This document shows, in pieces, positions 26,601 through 37,316 of a stretch of 64,000 nucleotides of DNA. This DNA is from Chamaecrista fasciculata (taxonomy: Eukaryota; Streptophyta; Magnoliopsida; Fabales; Fabaceae), in the NCBI GenBank assembly GCA_003254925.1, contig QANZ01056519.1, forward strand, positions 97,559-161,558, read 5' to 3'. The notes under the pieces were generated by a model. That model was not told the DNA's origin and did no database searches. It was given only the letters and a program-made list of their open reading frames with translations. The position numbers were made by a program, and so were the translations under genes. The stretch's first letter is position 1; every line of letters starts with the position of its first letter.

Positions 26601-29600
26601 TCATCTTTTTCTTCTGTGATGGTGAAGATCAGTCTAACCCATTGGGGAATGACAATATTGGAAAGCATGCAAGGATATCATGTGGTTCCACTGTTGATTT
26701 TTATGCCAATCCGGAGGTTATATATTTCACCGTTAGTTTAACTGCTTCTAATTCAAGTTCCAAGCCAGTAAACAGTGGTGATTGTGTGAAGAAGTTACAG
26801 AAGCAGAATGGTGATGCCCAATATCTTGATATAAATTTGGACTTGGATGGTGGAAAACTTTTTGCTACCTTGAGATTGTACCGTGGAAACAGGGGCATGC
26901 TAGAGGTTGTTATGCTTCTATTTGTTTAATTAACCACGACCAATTTGGTTTCAAGTTTTTGAAGATAGCATATTATACATTGACTGATTGACTGGCTAAG
27001 TTGATATAATATATTGTGTATCTGTTGAACTGGTTGCAGGCTGTTGTTTTTACATCATATGCCATGAAGAACGAGACTGACTATCCAATTTATGTTCTAG
27101 CAACTAAAAAGAGGGCCATGTCCAGGTGATTCCTACTCTTTTAGAAATTCAATAGGAAATTTAAACTCCTTTTTTCCCCTCTGATTCTAAATCTATTTGA
27201 TGGCTCTCCATTGGCAGGTTTGAATTAGACAGTTTAAATTCCAGCATTCCTTTGGAATTAGGTTTGTGCTTGCCTCCAAAGTCTACCAGCTCATGGTTCT
27301 TGAGGTAAGATAATTTATCTTCCTTCATTTAATGGAGTTAGTTTTGCCAAATTAATTCTTTTCCTGTTATGATTGCATAAACTTGCATGAATTCTATAAT
27401 ATCTTATCTGATATTCTTCCAGATCCAAAAAAGTGCAACTTAAATTGCTGGAGAGCTATATATCCGAGGCACTGTTAGACTTGGATTCTTTATCTGGCCT
27501 TGCAGAAATAAGCTTTTATAAAGAGGAAGAATCTGAGACCAAATCTATAATTAAGCTTGGGGTGTCTACTGGTCCATCTTCTGGGAAAATTGCAGTGCCA
27601 TCACAAATGTTGACTCTTGTACCAAGATATGTCATTTCTAATGAATCTGAAGGACGTATAGCTGTCCGTCAATGCTATTTACAGGTTTGCGTTTGGCAAG
27701 TAATGTTTTTTGTGGTCATTTTTCTTTAAAAACACATGTAATATTCTATATTTTTTGTGAAGGATGACATGGCGGGCATCATCTCCATTGACAGTAAACA
27801 GAAAAAGACACTACAGCTGAAGGAAGGATTTGGCAAGAAGAGAGAGATCAGTTTATTTGAACATTTTATCCAAAAACACAGAAGCTCCAGTGACAATTCT
27901 TTATTGTATATTCAGATTAAAGCAAATGATCCTGGATTTGGATGGTCTGGACCAGTGTGCATAGCTTCTCTAGGACGTTTTTTCTTGAAATTTAGAAAAA
28001 TAATTAACAACTCGACAATACCAGACAGCAACATGACACAATTTGCCGCCGTTCATGTGGTGGAAGAAGGCTCAACTCTTGTTTTGCATTTCTATAAACC
28101 ACCAAATCTGAGTCTACCATATCGAATTGAGAACTGTTTGCATGATCTATCCATAACATACTATCAAAAGGTTGTGCAATTCTAATATTTGCTTCACATT
28201 TTAACTCAATTGGTTCCTACTTCTGACTTTTCCGTACACTCAAAATAATTGAGAACTTTCCAGGGTTCATCAGAGCCAGAATTTCTTGGATCTGCATGCA
28301 ATGTTGATTATGTTTGGGATGATTTGACTCTTCCTCATCAACTAGTTGTCCGCATCAATGGTACTAACACAAATCTTGTTATATACCCTTTTCCCTTTTG
28401 TGTATTCTTAATAAACGATGAAGTTAGAGCAATGTCCATGTTTTTTCTGTGCTCAGCATAGTAGAAAGCCAATATCCATTTTATCTCTTGTTATACATTG
28501 GGTATCATACATTTGACTTTTGTTTTTGTTGAGCCCTTTGCTTCTATTTTAGTTATTGATGGAACTAAATCACTCGAAAGGTTTAAATTGACATCTAATA
28601 ATGGTGGTGTTCATTTTCTTGTAGATAGCCTACAGCTACGAGAAATTAAGTTGGATAAGGTGCATTCATGGAAACCTTTCTACAAAGTTGGGCAACAAAG
28701 AGTGTTGGCTCCACGTTTACTCTTAGACAAAAGATCACAAGATCAGAGGGCAAGTTCTAGTAGGTTTAACGGCATGGAGATGGCAAAAGTGGGGTACGAA
28801 ATATATGCAGAGGGGCCCACCCGGGTGTTGCGAATTTGTGAGATCTCTGATAGTTTCAAAAGAGATACAGTTCTTGATTTCCGTGCTAAAATGCATTTGA
28901 GAATTTCTCAGTTTGCTATTCACCTACTTGAGCCTGCAAAACAGGTACTTGTATGTATATTGTTCCTGTTGTCTCAGATTATAGTTTGTACTTCTCATTT
29001 TCTACCTGAGTCCTCAAGTCCATGTATCCCAGAAAAGCTAAAAAATTTCTTGAGAAGTGAATTTCATGCATATCTGTAATCAAGGATTTCACAGTGAAAG
29101 TGAGGTTTTTTGGTAATGAAATGTGACCCTTTATAGAACGGTCGGGTTTCTCCCAGTCTAACTGACTAAGTTGGATTATTTAGTCATTGAAAGCATAGCA
29201 TGTTTGGCTATGCCTTTTTCAGTTATATCCTCTAGATTTGTGTGTGATGGAGAACCATTTGGATACTTGCTGCTAATTGTTTTTAAATATCACTATTTTC
29301 TGAAGGAAGGAGATGAGAATGATACCACAGAGCTTACACCAATCGTAGTTGCAAAGTTTGGGAATCTAAGCTTCAATACTGTTTCTGATAATCATCAAAT
29401 ACATAACCAGTTCAGTATTCAGGTACTACATAAAGTATGCTTGATTCAGTTGTCTGACAGACTTCTACAAGCCATTGTTCTTTATGTTTATTAATAAATC
29501 TTCTGGATTCTCTCGTATTTTTTCCAGTCAAATGACTCTTGATTTTTATCCTAATTATTGTTGATCCAGAACTTGAATTTGGAACTTAAGTGGACTGGAG

Positions 29601-32600
29601 CTCCTTTTGCGTCAATGCTTCGCAAACATCAATTGGATTACAGTGAGTCAAATGATAGTGTACTGAAGATAGTTTTTGTCCTGCTTACTTCCACTTCCAA
29701 CATTAAGCAATTTAGATACTCTTCTATTTTCCTTCAGGTAAAGTTGAACATTCACTTTTGTTTTGTTCTCTTTTCATTTTTTATTATTGTTTATGTGTTT
29801 TTCCTTCTAATTTTAAAAGCCATTACTATCCAATCACGGACAAGTATAACTACCAAAGATTCATTTAAGTGGTGTTATCCATATATGATTTAAGATCTTG
29901 GTTTATGCAGCCATTTGATTTGAACCTTGATGAGGAGACACTAATGAAAATTGCTTCATTTTGGAGAACATCTCTTAATAACTCAGAGAGTCAGAGGTTT
30001 TACTTTGATCATTTTGAGATCCATCCAATAAAGGTTTCATTCTATTTACATTGACGCTCTCTCCTTTACTTTTTATATTTCACCCAACAACTGTTTTAGG
30101 AGATCTTTGATTTTGTAGATCACTGCAAACTTTATTCCTGGGGAGCCACATACCAGTTATAGCTCTGCACAGGAGACTCTGAGATCTTTAATTCATAGTG
30201 TAATTAAGGTGATTAGCATACATTATCATTATCATAATTTTCTAAAGTAATGCCGTATACTATCATTCTGAATTTACTTTTTATTTTTTCTTTCTCTTAG
30301 AGAACCTCTTGCTTTCTTTTCTTATCAATTGTACTTTCTCTCTTCTTCAGTAAATTCTTTTTTCATCTAAGAAAAAGAAAAAGCTTTTGTAATATTCATG
30401 CTACACTATAATCTCTCTTTCCAGGTTCCTCCCATAAAAAACATGGTTGTAGAACTGAATGGGGTCTTGATTACCCATGCTTTGATAACAGTGCGGGAGC
30501 TAATTATCAAATGTGCACAACATTATTCTTGGTAAGCCTACGGTGTACTTTATTTTGAATTCAAGCATTAATTGAGTGGTGGCTGAGAGTTGATTGGCTA
30601 ATTCAGGTATACCATGAGGGCCATATATATTGCTAAAGGAAGCCCTTTGCTGCCGCCAGACTTCGTTTCTATTTTTGATGATTTGGCTTCATCCTCTCTT
30701 GATGTCTTCTTTGATCCAGCCCATGGGTTGATGAATCTTCCAGGATTCACTTTAGGTATATCTCTTACAAAGATCTCTATTCTGCACCTACTTCTCTTTT
30801 CTGAGTTATCTAGTAGGCATCAACCTCCACTTTGTGCCATTTTTGTAATTTTCCTCCTAAGATAGAGTATGCCAACTGGTTTTATGAAAACTCAAAACTA
30901 AATTTTAACTGCAACTATCATCATGATTACAAATAGCTCGAGTTTACATGTCTTCTTTCCTTTTTGAGATGGCTTTTGTCATAGAAGTTAGGTTTTCCTT
31001 GTATATATATTTAATAATTATCCCTTCCCATTTATCCTTTCACACTTCCCTTGAAGCTGGTACTTGCCCTACTACACTTTGATGTATTCTAGAAAATATA
31101 CGGAAATAGATTCGAATAACAGAGTGTACGTCAGTATTAATTGGAGTTATAAGGACCCTTTCAAGCTATGTAGAATTAGCATAGCTGGTGAAGGTTGGTC
31201 TAGTTAGTAAAGAGTTAGCTCATAACTCATAAGGTCGTGAGTTTAAATTTTGTAGCCAATGAGGACCTTGTTAGTGGGTAATATGTGAGTAATTCTATAA
31301 ACGCTCATTGAGTTTGGAGGCATTTTTTAGTCCTAGTGACCTCTTGTGACCCAACTCACTTAAAGTTTTTTCCACAAAAAATAAAAAATAAAAGAATTAG
31401 CATTCTTTTCAAAAATAGTTATAAAATATAAGGATGTAGACCCTTAAATATATCTGGAAATCTTTCTATAATGAGGATTTATTAGTCATCATTAGTAGGA
31501 TTTGTAGGAAATTAGATTAGATTAAGTGCCTGATTTCTTGTTTTTATAATTTTCAAATGTTTTCTTATTTAATTTAGTCAACTTTGCTTTGATTATAGGA
31601 CATGAGATCAAGTTGTATATTTAAATAGTATTGTATCTTATTCAGAAATATATGTAACAAATACAATTTTTTCAGCCTCTAACTCACAACATTCTCCTGC
31701 ACAATACTGAGTCTTCATATAATTTATTTCTCTGGACATTTGTGTTAAGTTGTACTGGTTTGTATAATTATTTTGCTTATTTGTTATTTATTGGTCAGGT
31801 ACCTTTAAATTCATCAGTAAATGTATCAAAGGTGAAGGTCTTTCAGGGACTAAACGCTACTTTGGTGACCTTGGGAAAACAGTAAGTCTTGGCTTTTAGT
31901 TGTTTTTGAAATCACATTTCAATTACAGCTGTGATGGTTGGGTCTCCGCATAATGATAAATATCACGGTGGTTCTGCAGTTGAGATCCGCAGGTTCCAAT
32001 GTAGCATTTGCAGCGGTAGCTGAAATATCAGACTCAGTTCTTAAAGGAGCAGAAGCAAATGGTTTCAATGGAATGGTACATAATTACTGCCTTGCCTTGG
32101 TTGGTCTATTAATTTGGTTAATTTCACTGTGCTAAGTGACTATGATATGTTTTAACCATTTTTAATTTCTAAAGGTGAGTGGGTTTCACCAAGGAATACT
32201 CAAATTGGCAATGGAGCCATCATTTCTCGGAACTGCATTAATGGAAGGAGGGCCAGATAGGAAGATTACACTTGATCAAAGTCCTGGAGTTGATGAGGTA
32301 CTATATAATATGTTATGTTATGTTCTATCCATTCTATTATAATATTACATTTGATTATGTTGACTATCCTCAATATGTCATCCCCCTAGGTTTTATCTTT
32401 GTAGTGAAAATTTTCTCCGTTTTGTTTTCTCTTTTTTGGGGGGGGGGGGGGGGGGGGGNNNNNNNNNNNNNNNNNNNNNNNNNNNNNGCGGAGGAGGAGG
32501 GGATGTCATATTTAAAAGTTTTCAAACTCTATGTATATATGCACGTATAAATATGAAGAAAATGGAGGGATAATTGATATTTTTTTTCCATATTGATCTA

Positions 32601-34511
32601 CACAATGGTTGTCTGAGACCATTTCGTTTTCCAGTTTTTTCTTTATTTTATTTTTCATTATGATTGTCCTATATTTAGCCCATCAAAAATTAAAATATGC
32701 AAGTGGGTTTAGAAGATACTGAATATTAGATTAACGGTAAATATCAAATATCCTCTTAAAAGTATGCCATTTTGCCCCCATATGATTCAATGCTCATTTT
32801 TAAAGCATATTGCTAACCTGAGTAGTTTTCTGTCAAAAGTTTTAATAAATTAGGCACAAGAGAATAATATCCATACTAGCAATCATATTTAGGGTAAAAT
32901 TAAAACGTCCCATATGGTTTAAGCAAACGTTGAGGGCTTTAAACAATAGGAAGTAAAGTATAAGAACTTGTCTTATATACAATTCCTCATATTTTTGCTA
33001 TGATAACACTATGTGGAGAGAAGTTTTAAAAAGATGCAAGCACATATTGATTTGTAACAAATATCCATTTGTTATGTTGTTATTAGAAAACTTAATAGCA
33101 AGATATAAAAGTGTAGTTGATTTCTCTTTTATTTTAAGTCTTTTTTTATATATCCTTAAATTCAAACGAGAACTTTGGGATTGGGAAGGTGCTTGCTTAT
33201 ATTTTACTTCTATTTAATTGACATAAAATTTGGGATGGGTGATTGACAAACTTTGCAGATGATAGTATTTAAAATTGTGGGAGTTGGCTAATTGGTTGAA
33301 GTAAAAAGGAAAAAGAAAAAAAGAAAAAAGGCAGGAGCACTGTTTTGAAATTTTATATAAATTCAGAGAAGCATCTAAGTCTTGGTTCGTCATGAACAGC
33401 TGATTATATATTTGTACTGCTGCAGTTATATATTGAAGGATATATCCAAGCAATGTTGGACACAGTTTATAGACAAGAATACCTTAGAGTCAGAGTTATC
33501 GATAATCAGGTAAAACTTTAGCTTCTACGTGTAGTTGGTAAGTATGCATGAAGTTGCTTGCTTGATTGCCTTGAATGGAATTTGAACAAGAAAACCTTGT
33601 TTGGAGAATGATGATCAAATATATATTGTGCAGTAACGTAATTTTATCTTCTAATATCATAAAACTATGCCCCATACTGTCTGTCTGATTGTGACAGAAT
33701 CTTCTGCACATGTAGGTCATCCTTAAAAACCTTCCTCCAAATCACTCCCTTATCAACGAGATTATGGATCGTGTTAAAGAGTTCCTTGTGAGTAAGGCAT
33801 TGTTGAAAGGAGATACTTCAACCACTCCCCGCCCATTACGCCGTCTTCGTGGAGAAAGTGTAAGTTTTGTTCTTGTAAGCATGCTTTTCATATTTTTTTC
33901 TGGCTACTTTCCCTATACAGAAGAAAGACTCATAGTCTCTTCTTACATGAGAAACATGGATTGAATTTGTTAGTTTGTAAGTGCTTCAAATGTCACCTCG
34001 GTAAAGTTTTATGTTTGATCAAATTCGCATTGAGTGCTTGATTGACTTGTTTCGGAGAAAAATTCTTGGGAGAATTTACTTAGATATTTATTTGCTTGAA
34101 TAAACTTCTATTGCTTTTCTGCACTATTGGATTGTCTTTTTAACTGCAGTTAAACTAATTAGACAATACATGCAGGAATGGAAAATAGGTCCAACAGTGA
34201 TTACATTGTGCGAACATCTGTTTGTTAGCTTTGCAATTCGCATTTTGAGAAGGCAGGCTAACAAGTTTATATCAAGCATAAAGTGGGAAAAGCATTCAGA
34301 GGCTGGTAATCAAGCACCCGACTCTGCAAAGTCGAGTCAAAAGGAGCACAAAGCAAGATTTATTCGGAATTGGGGCATTAGCAAGTTTGTCTTGTCTGGT
34401 ATTTTGGCATATATTGATGGACGTCTATGTCGTTATATTCCCAATCCTGTAGCCCGTAGAGTAGTTAGTGGCTTTTTATTGAGTTACATTGACCATAATG
34501 ATGATAAGTAA
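11603..34511 (+). CDS. VPS13-type intermembrane lipid-transfer protein (36 exons)
   Basis: I followed 36 GT-AG exons whose phases agree throughout: 11603-11883, 11966-12062, 12788-14991, 16531-16645, 17602-18462, 18664-18934, 19016-19485, 19579-19705, 19786-19910, 21171-21826, 21927-22044, 22132-22248, 22523-22614, 23077-23231, 24060-24187, 24304-24517, 26132-26548, 26628-26905, 27040-27125, 27218-27304, 27423-27684, 27763-28170, 28264-28360, 28553-28944, 29306-29422, 29570-29737, 29911-30033, 30119-30208, 30425-30531, 30607-30755, 31799-31881, 31980-32075, 32175-32297, 33426-33509, 33716-33859, 34176-34511. The CDS is 9678 nt, about 3225 residues. Seen: a chorein-type N-terminus (residues 1-126, LLSLLQPWM), long repeating beta-groove sequence, the SHR-BD/VAB region from about 2366 (VPRYVISNES; GWSGPVCIASLGRF), and the conserved C-terminal region (FKFISK, KRYFGDLGKT, AGSNVAFAA). 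Known: VPS13 proteins bridge membranes and move bulk lipid. Among Arabidopsis members the N-terminus recalls At3g50380; SHRUBBY is a more distant relative. Transposons sit in introns 9, 14, 16 and 30. Confidence 0.93.
20396..20979. mobile_element. Foldback MITE in VPS13 intron 9
   Basis: A 584-bp element with inverted ends ggtttaattaatcccttagt and, from the right, ggtttaattaattcattagt. The arms carry the phrases 'tagtttacatcaattttcaa' and 'tatagggactcaattac' in inverted relation. The flanks tttctgaaa (20387-20395) and tttcttaat (20980-20988) match at 7 of 9 positions, consistent with an old MULE-type insertion. It is non-coding and lies well away from both splice sites. Confidence 0.65.
23495..23930. 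mobile_element. MULE MITE in VPS13 intron 14
   Basis: A 436-bp near-palindrome with ends gggtaaattacactttggta and its inverse, and a perfect 9-bp target duplication tatttatta (23486-23494 and 23931-23939). The arms carry four spaced GGTACC/GGTACT-type motifs, as in the larger element at 3622. The centre (about 23690-23730) is unpaired. It lies in the intron between exons 14 and 15 and is non-coding. A sister copy is at 44890-45319. Confidence 0.9.
25147..25308 (+). mobile_element. tRNA-derived SINE in VPS13 intron 16
   Basis: The body starts with a tRNA-like head. Its A-box-like segment is gactcagcagtaag and its B box ggtcgtgggttcgaacc. The tail ends ccctttcttc. A 16-bp target duplication, tatattatgattgaac, flanks it (25131-25146 and 25309-25324). 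The layout recalls the widespread plant Au-type SINEs, a family name I could not confirm by alignment. Pol III-type internal promoter boxes are present, but it is non-coding. Confidence 0.85.
31183..31392 (+). mobile_element. Second tRNA-derived SINE, in VPS13 intron 30
   Basis: A tRNA-like head with A-box-like ggttggtctagttagtaaag and B-box-like ggtcgtgagtttaaa. An AT-rich body and an A-rich tail (cacaaaaaataaaaaataaa) follow. The target duplication agaattagcat lies at 31172-31182 and 31393-31403. Head and tail differ from the SINE at 25147, so it is another family. Confidence 0.8.
32438..32487. other. Poly-G run and assembly gap in VPS13 intron 33
   Basis: Twenty-one consecutive G (32438-32458) lead into 29 N (32459-32487), followed by gcggaggaggagg. 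The gap lies in the intron between exons 33 and 34, so the protein is not affected. The true length of the G tract and gap is unknown. Confidence 0.9.
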
Positions 34512-35740
34512 ATAAAATGTATACGTGCTTTTTGTAAGTTTTCTTAGGTGAAACAATATACGGACTGCAGATAATCATAGTGCAGCGAGCTACTTTTGTT
34601 TTGTATATACCAAAGAAACAGTTACATTGAAATAGAAGAAGCAATTGCCACTGAAAATGGAGGAACTCACGTAAATAACTATGAAAATAAACACCTATGA
34701 TCAGCATATCTAAGATTAGGTAGGCGAAAGTGATTTAGAAGAGCTAGAAACATTTTGGACTCCACTTTCTAATTTTTGTTGGTTCTTAAATCTTAATGAT
34801 GGCAGATAGACTGACATCCTTATGAGTGATCATCTCTTAGATCTTTTCAATATCTTTTAGAGTTGATAACTCCTTAATTTTTGCTTGAGCCCATCATACT
34901 ACTCATCAGATAACTTCCAATTGTTTTAGGCTTTTTTTGCCTTCTCATCGACAGAGTTAACCTGAAAATTTTGGTTAATATTATGTAAATCAAAATTACT
35001 TAATCCTCCTAACTTCTTCCGTAAGAAAAGGTTAGTCTAATTTAGCTGACTGTGACTTTCCAAGTTTGTTGCCTCTGGACCCAATTGAAAGAAGTTGCAA
35101 ATTAACAGTTAATTTTTCTACTTCAAGAAAACTATCTACTGTAGTTTCTTTTTCGGAATTTTATAATTTTTTGATTCTAGATTAAGAGAATTAATGTCCA
35201 TTAATAAGGAGCTGAACTTTAATTCAAGATTATGTTGACCATCTTCTGTGAAGTCTTCATAAAATCTTATATTAGCCATTCTGGCTTCTCCTTTGGCTTC
35301 TCGAGGATTCATGTAATTCAATTTTTGTATGAACGTTTTTCTTCGAAAAATTGCTCTAATATCAACTTCGCCTGAGAGACAAAACCTTCTGTTGTGTGAA
35401 AAAATGGACAGAGATTTTGATGCATTTATATTGATCTTGCCAGTTGATTCATCTTGATCTTACTTTCGAGAGATAATAGCATTGAGATAACTGATGCAAA
35501 CTTGCAATAGAAACAAATTCACAGTAAAAAAGAAAAAATGTTATTCTCCTCTTAACCAACGTCCACCTCACTTGTGTTTTCATTCTGCTACCAATTGATA
35601 GCCTCATTTCGTTATTATCTTCAATATTTCCTTTCTGCATTTGTAACAATTACTCCCTTGTTCAAAACAAACTTGCCCTCAAGGTTGAAAATTTAAGCTG
35701 ATATTAAGAGTCACACCCCTCACTTTTAGAACTAACCACT
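34512..35740. other. 3' region of VPS13 gene and intergenic DNA
   Basis: The first few hundred bases after the stop probably hold the 3' UTR. Around 35640-35700, read on the minus strand, 'caaccttgagggcaagtttg' followed by 'gtaattgttac' resembles the junction of a Ty3/gypsy polyprotein end with its 3' LTR. It is too short and decayed to delimit. No host gene is seen. Confidence 0.35.
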
Positions 35741-35744
35741 GTTT

Positions 35745-36250
35745 GAAAATTGGATCGGTTGAATCGTGAACCGGCCAGTGGTCCAGTCTGAGTTGAGCAC
35801 AAAACTGCCCTAACACAGAACCGGTCAACAATCGGAAGCACCGTTCAAAAACCGGGAAAACCGTCCTAAACTGAACGGTTTGGGAGTTGAACCGGTTCAG
35901 ACTTTAATTGCTTATTTTTTTACTTTTTGGGATTAAATTGATGTTATTTTAAAGGACTTTCTTATTAAGTTTAGACCCAAAATAATAAATTATTTGATAG
36001 TTTTCACTTTAATATTTAATCTTTTATCCTTCTAGTTCTCACTTTTTTACTTAATCAAGTTTAAATTTAAAGAGTTTATTATATATTTTCAATATTTATT
36101 AGTATATTTTTATTATTTTAGATTAAATATATTATTTTTAATTTATTTAATTATTAACGGTTCGACTCTGGTTAAACCCCTCGTTGGACTATTGAATCTT
36201 AAACCACTATTTCAATCGGTTCAATAACCGGTCCGATTTTAAAATCCTTG
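35745..36250. mobile_element. Inverted-repeat element with CCGGTT motifs
   Basis: The left part (gtttgaaaattggatcggtt, gaaccggccagtgg, accggttcag) is inverted relative to the right part (aatcggttcaataaccggtc, gattttaaaatcc). Repeated CCGGTT half-palindromes at both ends and an AT-rich middle mark a known style of plant non-autonomous DNA element. The exact ends and target duplication were not resolved. Confidence 0.45.
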
Positions 36251-36565
36251 AAATTAACAATGCAGAAATGGTTTAAGGACAAACATGGTTAGGGCTATAC
36301 CACTCCACAAATTTAGAGAACCAACAGCAACCAGCTCTTCAGCATCTTGGTATTATTGAGTATCTCATGAAGTTTGTTCTTGAGAAAGCCACACCCTCTC
36401 AGATCAAATATAGATATAACATGAATTTTTTAACAAGAACAATCCACCTCCTTGCTAAACTCGTGTATTTAGCATGAGTAGTTAGACCAAGTAGTTAAAA
36501 GATAATGGTTTGATTCGTTGAGTGGTATCAACAAATAACTAACACGATGAGATTTCTAAAAAATA

Positions 36566-36784
36566 GCAAAAGTACTATTATTATCACCAAAATACAAGAT
36601 CAATTTCACTTGTATATTTTTTATATCAACTATACCCTTAATATTTCATATTTAAATTAATTATACCCCCAAATTGAAAATACAATGACACAAAGAAAAA
36701 ATTGAAAGTATAATTAATCTTAAAAAATTGAGAATACAATTAAAATTAACCACATACTTTAAAAGTATCAAGAGTACTTTTGCC
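36566..36784. mobile_element. Short MULE-like MITE
   Basis: A 219-bp element with inverted ends gcaaaagtactattattatc and, from the right, ggcaaaagtactcttgatac. The 10-bp flanking repeat ctaaaaaata lies at 36556-36565 and 36785-36794. The GGCAAAAG start is shared with the larger element at 46917. It is non-coding. Confidence 0.7.
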
Positions 36785-36794
36785 CTAAAAAATA

Positions 36795-37151
36795 AGGCAC
36801 AACCTATAACACTTTCTTTTTAGGAACTAACCCAAAACACTTTCCGCAGTTAATGTAGTTAAAAATAGTTTCAAGCCAAAAAGACATAGTTCATGTTTTC
36901 CTTCTTGGTTGAAGAGATAGAGAAATTGAGGAAAGGAGATATAAGGCTAAAAAAATCAATTTTTTTTAATATTTATCAAATTATTGCTAAAATTTTAAAT
37001 ACACCATATATCATTGACATAAAAAGAGTATCATTGATTCAAATATATATATATATACACATATATATATGTAACATACAAATTCATTAATATTTAAATA
37101 TTAATTAATAATTTGATAAGAATTTAAAAAGTTATTAAACAAATTTGACAC
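36795..37151. other. Intergenic, AT-rich
   Basis: AT-rich spacer with a (at)n stretch near 37042-37070, directly left of the copia insertion site. Nothing else is recognised. Confidence 0.5.
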
Positions 37152-37316
37152 TGTTAATGTTGTTAGTGTTATTATGAAAGTAGTTGAGGATTTACATTAA
37201 TTAGGTAGTTAGGAGTATATATTAAATAGGAATTCATGACTTAGCTTGTATATATATCTTTGTACTTTCATTGAAGAAATAAGAAATCATTTTTCTCAGA
37301 TATTCTCACATAAACA
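37152..37316 (+). repeat. 5' LTR of the copia element
   Basis: A 165-bp LTR starting tgttaatgttgttagtg and ending ctcacataaaca, directly followed by the tRNA primer binding site. Confidence 0.92.

Noticed and set aside
32272-32550. ORF spanning the N gap
   Set aside because: It reads through N and poly-G in an intron; not coding.
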